Origin: JASHVB01 sp035508435
GTDB lineage: Bacteria > Pseudomonadota > Alphaproteobacteria > Acetobacterales > Acetobacteraceae
Length of the DNA: 64,000 bases
Assembly (NCBI GenBank): GCA_035508435.1
Contig: DATJNA010000207.1
Span: 12,528-76,527 of the forward strand
Direction: 5' to 3'
Below the pieces are notes generated by a model. It saw only the letters and a list, made by a program, of their open reading frames with translations. It was not told the DNA's origin and did not search any database. How positions within the stretch are numbered: the stretch's first letter is position 1; each line of letters starts with the position of its first letter. Below are positions 1 through 8,291 of the stretch, piece by piece. A program made the translations under genes and the position numbers.

Positions 1-768
1 ACCGCGGAGGACGGCGTCGCGGTCCTGACCCTCAACCGACCCGAGCGTCTCAACGCTTTCTCCCCCGACCTGCTGGCCGGCTTGCGCGATGCCCTGCCGC
101 GGCTGGCCGCCGACGCATCGGTCGGTGCCATTGTACTGACGGGCAGCGGCCGCGGCTTCTGCGCTGGTGGCGACGTGAAGACCATGGCGGCGCGCGAGGC
201 CGGACGGACTTTCGAGCAACGCCTGGAAGGCTACCGCTCGATGCATCAGATTCCGTTGCTGATGCGCACCCTACCAAAGGTCATCATCGGCATGGTGAAC
301 GGCCCGGCGGTCGGCGCCGGCCTGGGCCTCGCATTGGCCTGCGACCTGCGGATCGCGGGCCGCTCGGCGCGCTTCGCCACCGGCTTCGCCAACATGGGCT
401 ATTCCGGCGATTTCGGCGGTTCCTGGCTGCTGACCCGACTGGTCGGCACCAGCAAGGCGAGGGAACTGTATTTCCTCAACGACATGCTGGACGGGGAGCA
501 AGCAGCGGCGCTCGGGATCGCCAATCGTGTGGTGGACGACGCGGCGCTGCGCGAGGAAACCATGGCCCTGGCGCGCCGCATCGCCTCCGGGCCGCGCGTG
601 GCATTGGGTTACATGAAGCGGAACCTGCACGCGGCGGAGACGGAGCCCTTCGCAACGGTGCTGGAGATGGAGGGCATCCACCAGGCCCGCGCCGGCCAGA
701 CCGAGGACCACCGCGAGGCGGTTGCCGCGTTCGCCGAGAAGCGGAAGCCACGGTTTCAGGGCAGATAG
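1..768 (+). CDS. Enoyl-CoA hydratase/isomerase family protein (5' end outside window)
   Basis: The frame is open from base 1, so the true start lies upstream; about 255 residues are visible. The first visible residues already show the crotonase N-terminal strand (VAVLTLNRPERLNAF). The oxyanion-hole segment GRGFCAGGDVK is near residue 50 and GPAVGAGLGLALACDLRI near residue 102. Crotonases hydrate or isomerise acyl-CoA thioesters in the cytosol. The glutamate expected after the second oxyanion loop is replaced (FANMGYSGDFGGSW), so classic hydratase chemistry is uncertain and isomerase or hydrolase activity is possible. An SDR gene follows 178 bases downstream on the same strand. Confidence 0.9.
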   Translation, partial: TAEDGVAVLTLNRPERLNAFSPDLLAGLRDALPRLAADASVGAIVLTGSGRGFCAGGDVKTMAAREAGRTFEQRLEGYRSMHQIPLLMRTLPKVIIGMVNGPAVGAGLGLALACDLRIAGRSARFATGFANMGYSGDFGGSWLLTRLVGTSKARELYFLNDMLDGEQAAALGIANRVVDDAALREETMALARRIASGPRVALGYMKRNLHAAETEPFATVLEMEGIHQARAGQTEDHREAVAAFAEKRKPRFQGR

Positions 769-946
769 CAGCCGGACGGACCAGTTTGCGGACCGGAGTC
801 CTCGCCGCCCGGCGAAGCCGTGGATGGCGAACCCGGGCCTGGTGTGACGCAGGACGTAACCGTGACGCCACCGCGCGCGGGCCGAGCTTGACCAGACCGG
901 CGGCCATGGCAGCCTCGGCGCCAGGCAACGCCGAACGGAGACCGAC

Positions 947-1798
947 ATGGATCATCGCACAGCCATCGTGACGGGCGGACTGCGAGGCCTCGGCCGCGCC
1001 ATGAGCCTTGGCCTTGCCCGCACCGGCGTCCGCGTGCTGGCGGTGGGGCATATCGAGACCGATGTGCCGGAGATGCAGACACTCGCCGCCAGCAACGGCG
1101 TTGGCGAAACAGTCGCCTGCCTGGTCGCCGACATCCGCAAGCCGGCGGAGTGCGACCGGGTTGTCACCGCCTGCACCGACCGCTTCGGCGGCCCTGACAT
1201 CCTGGTGAACAACGCCGGCCTCACCTTCACCACCATCGCGCCCGACCGCTTCCGCCGCGCCACGCCGCAGAAATTCTGGGAGGTTTCGGACGCAGTCATC
1301 CAGGCGGTGATGGACACCAACTACGTGGCCGCGGACCAGATGGCGCGGCGTGTGGCACCCGGCATGGTGGCACGCGAATGGGGGCGGATCGTCAACGTCA
1401 CCACCAAGCTCAGCACCATGAACATGCATGGGGCGATGCCGTATGGCGCCTCCAAGGCGGCTTTGGAGATGGCGACGGAGGTTTGGGCGAAGGAACTGGC
1501 CGGCACCGCCGTCACGGTGAACATCGTCAACCCCGGCGCGGGGGCGAATACGCTCGGCATGGCGCAGGAGATGCGGGACCGCAGCGCCGCCGGCCTGGTT
1601 CCCCGCCTGGTGGAGCCGGAGGCGATGGTCCCCCCGCTCTTGTTCGTGGTTTCGCGCGCCGCGGACCGGATAAATGGCTACCGGTTCGATGCCAATACGT
1701 GGGATACAGCACTGTCGCCCGCCGAGGCGGCCCGCCAGGGGGGACGCCCGGCGGGATTCGAGTTGCATGCGCAGGATCGTGAGAGCTGGCCAGCCTAG
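947..1798 (+). CDS. SDR family NAD(P)-dependent oxidoreductase
   Basis: 283 residues, a classical short-chain dehydrogenase. The cofactor motif TGGLRGLGRA is at residues 9-18, NNAG near 88, and the catalytic Tyr-Lys pair is in YGASKAALE near 166. It probably oxidises or reduces a hydroxyl/keto group using NAD(P); the substrate cannot be read from sequence. An insertion between NNAG and the catalytic region (about 20 residues, RFRRATPQKFWEVSD) makes it longer than a typical 250-residue SDR. GGAGA lies just before the ATG. Its position after an enoyl-CoA hydratase suggests acyl-CoA or ring-degradation metabolism, which is inference only. Confidence 0.9.
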   Translation: MDHRTAIVTGGLRGLGRAMSLGLARTGVRVLAVGHIETDVPEMQTLAASNGVGETVACLVADIRKPAECDRVVTACTDRFGGPDILVNNAGLTFTTIAPDRFRRATPQKFWEVSDAVIQAVMDTNYVAADQMARRVAPGMVAREWGRIVNVTTKLSTMNMHGAMPYGASKAALEMATEVWAKELAGTAVTVNIVNPGAGANTLGMAQEMRDRSAAGLVPRLVEPEAMVPPLLFVVSRAADRINGYRFDANTWDTALSPAEAARQGGRPAGFELHAQDRESWPA

Positions 1799-1868
1799 GG
1801 CGCCGCGCCTTGTGAAGCCGCTGGCCGTTCCTGCTCCGATAGCATGACGGAAGGGTCAGGAGTGGCCG

Positions 1869-2081
1869 ATGATCAGGGCGGTGCGCGTGCGTCGGGACGG
1901 GTCCATCGATCTACCGACGCTGCTGTTTTTTGCGGTACCGATCCTCTTCGCCTATGCGGCTTGGCTGACCTCCGTGGTGTTCTGCGCCAACAACGGCCCG
2001 CGGCCGCTCCTGATCGCCGATGCGGCGTTCTTCCCGGTCGGCGTGGTCCACGGCATCGGGCTATGGTTCGGCGGCTGGTAG
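1869..2081 (+). CDS. Small hypothetical membrane protein
   Basis: 70 residues. A short basic N-terminus is followed by a hydrophobic segment (LLFFAVPILFAYAAWLTSVVF, about residues 18-38) and a second weaker hydrophobic stretch near the C-terminus (AAFFPVGVVHGIGLWFGGW). AGGAG sits six bases before the ATG, which supports translation from this start. It ends nine bases before the stop of the convergent glycosylase gene. No family recognised. It could be a real small inner-membrane protein; a longer frame (1844-2125) covers the same DNA in another frame and looks like a shadow. Confidence 0.55.
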   Translation: MIRAVRVRRDGSIDLPTLLFFAVPILFAYAAWLTSVVFCANNGPRPLLIADAAFFPVGVVHGIGLWFGGW

Positions 2082-2089
2082 CGGCGAGG

Positions 2090-2761
2090 CTACGACGCCA
2101 GCGCCTCGCCGACGGCCTGTCGTAGCGCGGGCAGAACTTCTGCCCCGAACCAAGGGTTCTTTCGCTCCCACCCGGTGGTCCGCCAGGACGGATGCGGCAG
2201 CGGGAAATATCGCGGCAGATGGTCACGAAACCCTCGCACCCGGTCGGTCATTGCGCCAGGTCCGAGCGCGTGGGTCAGCGCGTAGCCACCCACGAGCACT
2301 GTGAGCCGGATCGCGGGCATCGCCGCCGCCAGGCGCTCCCGCCATAGCGGGGCACATTCCGGACGCGGCGGCGCATCGCCGCCATTGGGCAGCCGGCCCG
2401 GATAGCACAGCCCCATGGGCACGATGGCGATGCGGGATTCGTCATAGAAGGCGTCACGCTCCATCTGCAGCCAGAGCCGCAGCCGCTCGCCGGAGGGGTC
2501 GTTCCAGGGGATTCCGGTCGCGTGCACTTTCGTGCCCGGTGCCTGTCCCACGATCAGCAGCCGCGCGGTGATGGAGGCGCGAAACACCGGCCGCGGCCCC
2601 AGCGGCAGGAAATCGGCACAGAGCCGACAGGCGCGGGCCGCGGCGACGATGCCAGCCAGGGTCGCGTCGCCGCCGGGCGACGTTTCGGTCCGTCGGGCGA
2701 CGGTGACTCGTCCGCCGGAAGCAGGCGGGCCCGCACTCACCCTGAGTTGGTGTTGGCGCAT
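2090..2761 (-). CDS. Uracil-DNA glycosylase family protein
   Basis: 223 residues from the ATG at 2761. Family features: an N-terminal CRLCADFLPLGPRP region with two cysteines, the uracil-pocket segment LLIVGQAPGTKVHATGIPWNDPSGERLR, then MGLCYPGR and a C-terminal LPHPSWRTTGW that matches the HPSxxN/R-type loop. The protein should excise uracil or related damage from DNA, or belong to the broader uracil-DNA glycosylase superfamily without that activity. The open frame continues upstream to 2878, but that part covers the tandem repeat and looks non-coding. A GTG at 2740 is an alternative start. Convergent with the small membrane protein gene. Confidence 0.85.
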   Translation of the reverse strand: MRQHQLRVSAGPPASGGRVTVARRTETSPGGDATLAGIVAAARACRLCADFLPLGPRPVFRASITARLLIVGQAPGTKVHATGIPWNDPSGERLRLWLQMERDAFYDESRIAIVPMGLCYPGRLPNGGDAPPRPECAPLWRERLAAAMPAIRLTVLVGGYALTHALGPGAMTDRVRGFRDHLPRYFPLPHPSWRTTGWERKNPWFGAEVLPALRQAVGEALAS

Positions 2762-2860
2762 GGCGCGGACCACTGCCACCCGCGTCGACCTGCGGCAAGG
2801 CCGAGGCTGCGCTGGGCCTTTGACCGCCTCGCCAACCGGCTTTGGCGGCAGCGGGCCACC

Positions 2861-2969
2861 GACCGGGTGCAGGAACACATGCGGACGCGGTACTACCGAC
2901 CGGGCGCAGGAACACGAGCGGACGCGGTACTACCGACCGGGCGCAGGAATGCCGACCGGACGCACGACC
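2861..2969. repeat. 37-bp tandem repeat, about 2.6 copies
   Basis: Two nearly identical 37-base units (2861-2897 and 2898-2934) begin GACCGGGYGCAGGAACACRNGCGG and end TACTACC. A third, degenerate unit starts at 2935. It lies between the divergently transcribed glycosylase and GFA genes. The units differ at only three or so positions, so the duplication looks recent or homogenised. Confidence 0.9.
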
Positions 2970-3080
2970 GGAGACACACTCGGCCGTCCGGAGGCTCACG
3001 CAGCCATCCTGTTTCGTGCCCGGAAGTGGCTCGACATCCATGTTTGCGGTGCGGCGATGGGCGCAGGTAAGGATTGTGCA

Positions 3081-3100
3081 CCGACGAGGTCCGACGAGGT
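3081..3100. repeat. 10-bp direct repeat ahead of the GFA gene
   Basis: CCGACGAGGT occurs twice in tandem at 3081-3090 and 3091-3100, directly before the GFA start codon at 3106. The second copy supplies the GAGG that would act as the ribosome binding site, so the repeat may have arisen by slippage. Confidence 0.7.
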
Positions 3101-3105
3101 GGCCC

Positions 3106-3513
3106 ATGACGTCTCGAACAGCCGCTTGCTCCTGCGGGCAGTTGACCATTGAAGTTCATGGCGAGCCGCTGGCAGTTGGCATCTGCCATTGTCTCGCCTG
3201 TCAGCGTCGGACCGGCAGCGTCTTCGCGGCGCTGGCAAGGTTCGCTGCCCCGTACAAGGTTTCCGGCGGCGCGACCGAGTATGTACGCGTCGGCGACCAG
3301 GGCGCCCGGTTCAGGTTCCGCTTCTGCCCCGTCTGCGGCACCACCGTTTTCCACAGCGAGGAAGCAGACGCACACGGTTTCATCAGTGTCGCCGTGGGCG
3401 CCTTTGCCGACCCCGACTTTCCGCCACCCCGGATTTCCATCTACGAGTGTCGCAGGCATCCCTGGGTGCAATTACCGCCAGGGACCATCTCACATGACAA
3501 GGATCCAGGTTAG
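3106..3513 (+). CDS. GFA family protein (glutathione-dependent formaldehyde-activating-like)
   Basis: 135 residues from the ATG at 3106. It shows the zinc-ligand pattern of the GFA/CENP-V fold: CSCGQ at the N-terminus, CHCLACQRRTGS near residue 30, and FCPVCGTTVFH near 75. The family binds two zinc ions; only some members bind glutathione, so the formaldehyde role is not proven here. An open frame extends back to 2842 through the tandem repeat but looks non-coding, and the start at 3106 has GAGG upstream. The protein is cytosolic and monocistronic, pointing away from the glycosylase gene. Confidence 0.88.
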   Translation: MTSRTAACSCGQLTIEVHGEPLAVGICHCLACQRRTGSVFAALARFAAPYKVSGGATEYVRVGDQGARFRFRFCPVCGTTVFHSEEADAHGFISVAVGAFADPDFPPPRISIYECRRHPWVQLPPGTISHDKDPG

Positions 3514-3532
3514 GCGTTCCTGGAGCGCGAAA

Positions 3533-3566
3533 GCGGGCACCCGATCCACGCGGGCACCCGATCCAC
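3533..3566. repeat. 17-bp perfect tandem duplication
   Basis: GCGGGCACCCGATCCAC is present twice head to tail (3533-3549, 3550-3566) in the 72-base gap between the convergent GFA and cysNC genes. No stem-loop terminator is obvious there. Confidence 0.85.
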
Positions 3567-3585
3567 CGGTGACCGCCCGGCGCCG

Positions 3586-5427
3586 CTACCCGATGATGCC
3601 CTGGCGCTGCAGCTCCTGGACGACGTGTTCCGCCAGCGCCTCGGGCGACATTTCCAGCGTGCGCAGACGTATCTCGGGATCCAGCGGCTCCTCGTACGGC
3701 GCGTCCACTCCGGTAAAGTTGCGGATCTGCCCCGCATCGGCGCGGCGGTACAGTCCCTTGGGATCGCGGCGGCGGCACTCCTCGACCGGCGTATCGACAA
3801 AGATTTCCAGAAACTCCCCTTGCTCCACCGCCTCGCGCGCCAGCATGCGTTCGGCGCGGTAGGGCGAGATGAACGAGACCAGCACGATCAGCCCGGCCTC
3901 GATGAACAGTTTTGCCACTTCGGCGACGCGGCGGATGTTCTCCACGCGGTCGGCCTCGGCGAATCCGAGGTCGCGATTGAGCCCGTGGCGCACGTTGTCG
4001 CCATCCAGCACCATCGTGTGGCGGCCGGAGGCATGCAGCCGCTTCTCCACCAAATTCGCGATGGTGGATTTGCCGGCGCCCGACAGCCCCGTGAACCACA
4101 GCACCGCCGGCTTCTGGCCGTTGAGTGACGCCCGGGCGCCTTTGTCCACATCGAGTTGGTGCCAGTAGACATTCTCCCGCGCGCCACGCAGCGCGGTGAT
4201 CATGCCGCAGCCGGCGGTGTTGCGGGTCAGCCGGTCGATCAGGATGAAGCCGCCGAGTTCGCGGCTGTCGTTGTACGCCTCGCACGCCACGGGCTGCGAC
4301 AGGGACAGCGACACGCGGCCGATCTCGTTCATATGCAGCTCGCGCACCGGCACTTCTTCCAGCGTGTCGATATCGAGCCGGGCAGTGATGTCTGTGATGG
4401 TGCCGATCACGCTCTGGGTGCCGAGCATCACCTGATAGGCACGGCCGCGGAACAAGGCGGTATCGTCCATCCAGACCACGCGGGCTTCGAGGCGCTCGGC
4501 GAGCTGCGGCAGCGGGGCGGCGGCGAACACGTCGCCGCGGGAGGCGTCAATCTCGCGGTCGAGCACCAGCGTCACAGGCTGGCCCGCGCGTGCCACATCG
4601 AGGTCGCCGTCCATGGTGACGATGCGCGCGATCCTTGCCTCCACGTGGGAGGTCGCGTTCACCACCACATCGCCGGGTCGCAGCGCCCCGGCGGCCACGG
4701 CGCCCGCATAGCCACGGAACGTGTGGTCCGGGCGATTCACGAGCTGCACGGGCATGCGGAACGGCCGTGCCAGCCCGTCATGCCCCGGCTCGGCGGTTTC
4801 CAGCGCGGCCAGCAGCGTGGTGCCCTGGTACCAGGGCATGCGTGTGCTGGCACGCGTCACGTTGTCGCCATCGCGGGCGCAGACTGGAATCGCGGTCACC
4901 GCCAGCGCGCGCAGATGGCCGAGCACGGCGTGGAAATCGGCCACGATATGTTCGAACACGGCCTGGTCGAAGCCAGCCAGGTCCATCTTGTTCACCGCCA
5001 GGATCACGTCGCGGATGCCCAGCAGGGAGGCGATCGCGGCGTGGCGGCGGGTCTGGTCCAGCACGCCCTTGCGCGCATCGATCAGCACGATCGCCAGGTC
5101 GGAATTCGAGGCGCCGGTGACCATGTTGCGCGTGTACTGCTGATGGCCCGGCGCGTCGGCCAGGATGAAGCGCCGGCGCGGGGTTTCGAAATAGCGGTAG
5201 GCGACGTCGATGGTGATGCCCTGGTCGCGCTCGGCGGCCAGGCCATCGACCAGCAGCGCGTAATCCACGCCGCCCTCCACCGTGCCGAAGCGGCGCGAAT
5301 CGCGTTCCAGCGTCGCCATCACGTCGTCGGGGATGGTGCCGCATTCATACAGCAGCCGGCCGATCAGCGTGGACTTGCCGTCGTCCACGCTGCCGCAGGC
5401 CAGCACGCGCAAGAGAGAATCGGGCAT
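3586..5427 (-). CDS. cysNC: Bifunctional sulfate adenylyltransferase subunit 1 / adenylylsulfate kinase
   Basis: 613 residues, a CysN-CysC fusion. The N-terminal GTPase part has the P-loop GSVDDGKST (about 12-20), DAPGHQQY and NKMDLAG, followed by EF-Tu-like beta-barrel domains. The C-terminal kinase part has its own P-loop GLSGAGKST near residue 445 and the APS-kinase segment DGDNVRHGLNRDLGF. With CysD it makes adenosine 5'-phosphosulfate from ATP and sulfate, then phosphorylates it to PAPS. Its start overlaps the cysD stop as ATGA, indicating translational coupling. The fusion form is common in alphaproteobacteria and beta/gamma symbionts. Confidence 0.97.
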   Translation of the reverse strand: MPDSLLRVLACGSVDDGKSTLIGRLLYECGTIPDDVMATLERDSRRFGTVEGGVDYALLVDGLAAERDQGITIDVAYRYFETPRRRFILADAPGHQQYTRNMVTGASNSDLAIVLIDARKGVLDQTRRHAAIASLLGIRDVILAVNKMDLAGFDQAVFEHIVADFHAVLGHLRALAVTAIPVCARDGDNVTRASTRMPWYQGTTLLAALETAEPGHDGLARPFRMPVQLVNRPDHTFRGYAGAVAAGALRPGDVVVNATSHVEARIARIVTMDGDLDVARAGQPVTLVLDREIDASRGDVFAAAPLPQLAERLEARVVWMDDTALFRGRAYQVMLGTQSVIGTITDITARLDIDTLEEVPVRELHMNEIGRVSLSLSQPVACEAYNDSRELGGFILIDRLTRNTAGCGMITALRGARENVYWHQLDVDKGARASLNGQKPAVLWFTGLSGAGKSTIANLVEKRLHASGRHTMVLDGDNVRHGLNRDLGFAEADRVENIRRVAEVAKLFIEAGLIVLVSFISPYRAERMLAREAVEQGEFLEIFVDTPVEECRRRDPKGLYRRADAGQIRNFTGVDAPYEEPLDPEIRLRTLEMSPEALAEHVVQELQRQGIIG

Positions 5428-6329
5428 CAGAAATATCCCTCGCGCTTCTTCGCTTCCATCGAGGCGTCCTGATCCTGGTCGATCAGCCGTCCCGCGCGTT
5501 CTGATACGCGCGTCGTGCGCATTTCCTCGACGATGTCTTCGAGCGTGGCGGCGGGAGATTCGATCGCGGCGGAGAGCGGGTAGCAGCCCAGCGAACGGAA
5601 CCGCACCAGCCGTTGCACCGGCGTTTCGCCGGCGTCGAACCGCATGCGGTCGTCATCCACCACGATCAGCGCGCCGTCGCGGATCACGGTGGGGCGCTGG
5701 GCGGCGAAATACAGCGGTACCACGTCGATGCGTTCGGTCAGGATGTAGCTCCACACGTCGAGCTCGGTCCAGTTGGACAGCGGGAACACGCGCAACGTCT
5801 CGCCGGGCGCTAAATTGCCGTTATAAAGATGCCAAAGTTCCGGCCGCTGCCGCTTTGGCTCCCAGGTGTGGCCCGGACCACGCACCGAGAAGACACGTTC
5901 CTTGGCGCGGGAGCGTTCCTCATCACGCCGCGCGCCGCCGATGGCGAGGTCGTATCGCCCATCCGTCAGCGCCTGCTTCAGCGCATCGGTCTTCATGATC
6001 TGAGTATAACTGCTGCCATGGTCGAATGGGTTAACGCCCTGGCGCAGCCCGTCCGGGTTGGTGTGCACAATCAGCTCCAGCCCGAACTTCCGCACCGTCG
6101 CATCGCGGTGGCGGATCATGGCGCGGAACTTCCACGTGGTATCGATGTGCAGCAGCGGGAATGGCGGCCGGGCGGGGAAGAACGCCTTGCGCGCCAGGTG
6201 CAGCAGGACCGAGGAGTCCTTGCCGATGGAATACAACAGCACCGGGCGCGTGGCCTGTGCCGCCACTTCGCGCAGGATGTGGATGCCTTCGGCCTCGAGT
6301 GCCTTCAGGTGCGCGGGCAGCGCTGTCAT
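5427..6329 (-). CDS. cysD: Sulfate adenylyltransferase subunit 2
   Basis: 300 residues, full length for CysD. The PP-loop motif LYSIGKDSSVLLHLARKAF is near residue 33, followed by PLLHIDTTWKF, and RRDEERSRAKERVFS near residue 150, all typical of the ATP-pyrophosphatase fold. It adenylates sulfate together with the CysN GTPase. It is the first gene of the cysD-cysNC pair; the last base pairs overlap cysNC as ATGA. No riboswitch or clear promoter is recognised in the 183 bases upstream. Confidence 0.97.
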   Translation of the reverse strand: MTALPAHLKALEAEGIHILREVAAQATRPVLLYSIGKDSSVLLHLARKAFFPARPPFPLLHIDTTWKFRAMIRHRDATVRKFGLELIVHTNPDGLRQGVNPFDHGSSYTQIMKTDALKQALTDGRYDLAIGGARRDEERSRAKERVFSVRGPGHTWEPKRQRPELWHLYNGNLAPGETLRVFPLSNWTELDVWSYILTERIDVVPLYFAAQRPTVIRDGALIVVDDDRMRFDAGETPVQRLVRFRSLGCYPLSAAIESPAATLEDIVEEMRTTRVSERAGRLIDQDQDASMEAKKREGYF

Positions 6330-6512
6330 CGCGGAACGGTCCTGTAATGGATCACTCTACCAGCCATCATTGTTTGTGGCCGATTGCAAGCAAAACCCTG
6401 CGTGCACCTTGATCGTGGCGTTCATGGCGGCGGGCAGCGAGGGCGCACTATCAAGGTTAAGAGGATGCGAAACCGGAATCTACGCCATCCGGTATCGCCG
6501 GCCGTCCCGCCG

Positions 6513-7511
6513 CTACCCCTCGAGCTCGGGGCAGAGCGGCGCCAGGGATGTCTCCCGCACCACCGCCTGGATCCGGCGCTGATCCTCAGGTTTCAGCTCC
6601 TCGCGCCAGCGGTTCATCGCCGCCTGGGTGTTCTTGAACACCTGATAATAGCGGTCGCGCCCGCTGAACGTCGTGCTGCGGCGCAGGAAGTCTTCGGTCT
6701 GCCGATCCCATTCCAGCCCGACCGAATCGAACAGGGCTCGAGCCTCGGGCAGCGGTGCCGCGCACAGCGCCTGGTAGCGCAAAACCGTCACCCCCGGGAT
6801 ACCGGCCAGGTCGTCGATCGCCTTCTCATTCAGGATCGCCCAGTTCCAGGCATATTGTTCGACCATCGGCAGCGCCTCGAACCGAGCGGCGGTCAGGCCG
6901 TAGCGTCGCGCTTGCTCCGTCATCAGCAATTCCTGCACCGGCACCGGCCCCTCGAACTTGCCCAGCGCCGCGCCCCGCAGCATGGAGGCCACCTGACCCC
7001 AGGGATCGCGCAGGATGAAGATGGTCCGCATCCCAGGCATTGCCTCGGCGAACAGTCGGGCGCGGCCACGGGAGCTGACCGATTTCAGCACCAGCCGCAG
7101 GTGCGGATGGGCCGCGATCCGGAACAAGTCCGGAATCCCTGCCCCGCGCAGAATCCGCCGCGTGCCCGGCACCTGCTCCATGGCGCGCAGGCCATAGATG
7201 ATGCTGTTGCGCAGCACCGCGCCGCCGGTTCCGAGATACCGCTTGGGGAAGATCGGCAGCGAGCCGGCGGTCTTCAGCGTCGCCGTGTCAAACAGCCGGC
7301 GGAGATAGGCCTGGGCCGCGTCGCGGTAGGCCGGGACTTGCTCCGGCGGGCACATCCAGGGCAGGTCGAAATCGCGCAGCACGGTATCCGGCTCGTGCCG
7401 GTAGAGCACGTCGGGGTGGCTGTCGAAGATCTTGGCCAGCCACGAGGTGCCGGAGCGGGGCGCTCCGAGGATCAGGATCACCCTGTCGGCGGCAATGTCG
7501 GAGGGTCTCAT
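6513..7511 (-). CDS. Sulfotransferase family protein
   Basis: 332 residues from the ATG at 7511. The 5'-phosphosulfate loop is visible at the N-terminus as LILGAPRSGTSWLAKIF (residues 12-28), with HPDVLYRHEPD just after. A 3'-phosphate-binding region is seen as FILRDPWGQVASML near 165. It should move a sulfonate group from PAPS to a hydroxyl or amine acceptor. It lies 183 bases upstream of, and in the same direction as, cysD-cysNC, whose product is PAPS, so supply and use of PAPS are linked. The frame stays open to 7652, but MRPSD at 7511 begins where homology should begin. The acceptor is unknown. Confidence 0.88.
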   Translation of the reverse strand: MRPSDIAADRVILILGAPRSGTSWLAKIFDSHPDVLYRHEPDTVLRDFDLPWMCPPEQVPAYRDAAQAYLRRLFDTATLKTAGSLPIFPKRYLGTGGAVLRNSIIYGLRAMEQVPGTRRILRGAGIPDLFRIAAHPHLRLVLKSVSSRGRARLFAEAMPGMRTIFILRDPWGQVASMLRGAALGKFEGPVPVQELLMTEQARRYGLTAARFEALPMVEQYAWNWAILNEKAIDDLAGIPGVTVLRYQALCAAPLPEARALFDSVGLEWDRQTEDFLRRSTTFSGRDRYYQVFKNTQAAMNRWREELKPEDQRRIQAVVRETSLAPLCPELEG

Positions 7512-7689
7512 CAACGTACCGGTCGCCGCAGCCCTGCGCTTGGCCGCGCGGATGATACCGGCTCCGCAGCGCCGGGGGCCAGCCAAAACGCCGCGGTCAA
7601 AGGCCCGGAAGGCCACCGGTGAGGGTGGAACGCGGTGCCGCAGCGGACACAATTACGGCATCGGTCCGCCGCGCGCCGCCGATCGTCAC

Positions 7690-7768
7690 CTTCATCCGTC
7701 AGGGCGGCGCGCGGTCCTGACCGCCACCCGGCGAGGCGCGCGCTCGATCCTGACCGCCACGCGGCGAC
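7690..7768. repeat. Imperfect direct repeat, TCCTGACCGCCACNCGGCG
   Basis: The stretch CGCGGTCCTGACCGCCACCCGGCG is followed by CGATCCTGACCGCCACGCGGCG about 40 bases later. Both lie in the 260-base gap between the sulfotransferase and higA-like genes. No gene or RNA is recognised in this gap. Confidence 0.6.
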
Positions 7769-7771
7769 CGG

Positions 7772-8068
7772 TCAGGCCGCCAGCGGCCTCACGCGCGCGG
7801 CAATGTCCGCACCATGCTCCGCTTCGGCCACCGCCAGATCATAGGCTGTCTGCAGTCCGAGCCAGAACTGCGGGCTGGTGCGGAAGCAGCGCGCCAGCCG
7901 TAGTGCGAGATCGGAAGTCACCGGCTGCTGGTCGGCGATCAGCGGCGCAATCGTGCCCGGCGCCACATCCAGGGCATGCGCCAGCGCGGCGGCATCCAGC
8001 CGCAACGGCTCCATGTATTCCTCACGCAACACCCGCCCCGGGTGCATCCGGCGTCCTGCGCCTGCCAT
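7772..8068 (-). CDS. higA: HigA-family addiction module antitoxin (XRE-type), no toxin beside it
   Basis: 98 residues from the ATG at 8068. It begins with the HigA hallmark MHPGRVLREEYMEPLRLDAAALA, followed by a helix-turn-helix (LDVAPGTIAPLIADQQPVTSDLALRLARCF) and the typical SPQFWLGLQTAYDLAVAE. HigA proteins bind their operator and neutralise a HigB RNase. HigB normally lies immediately upstream, but here the upstream DNA holds only tandem repeats and the opposite-strand glycosyltransferase gene. It is therefore either a solitary antitoxin/regulator or what is left of a toxin-antitoxin pair. Confidence 0.88.
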   Translation of the reverse strand: MAGAGRRMHPGRVLREEYMEPLRLDAAALAHALDVAPGTIAPLIADQQPVTSDLALRLARCFRTSPQFWLGLQTAYDLAVAEAEHGADIAARVRPLAA

Positions 8069-8209
8069 GGCGGCACCTGTCCCTGACGATGCCGGAATTG
8101 CTACCAGCCGACCATGGCAACACGAAGGCATGACGGGCGACCGATGCCCAGGTTCGCGAGGACGGCGAGCCATGTTCGCGACGGGGGATTGCGTCGGTCT
8201 TATCGCGCC

Positions 8210-8261
8210 CCGACACCGTGGGCCGACACCGTGGGCCGACACCGTGGGCCGACGCCGTGGG
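8210..8261. repeat. 13-bp tandem repeat, four copies
   Basis: Four head-to-tail units of CCGACRCCGTGGG (8210-8222, 8223-8235, 8236-8248, 8249-8261); only the last has a single change. The array lies in the region between the divergent higA and glycosyltransferase genes, where the missing higB would be expected. Confidence 0.93.
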
Positions 8262-8291
8262 CCGAGTCGACACTGGTCGGTGCGCGGGCGT

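Noticed and set aside
8210..8261. CRISPR array
   Set aside because: Units are 13 bases head to tail without spacers; none of the tandem arrays in the window has CRISPR form and no cas gene is present.
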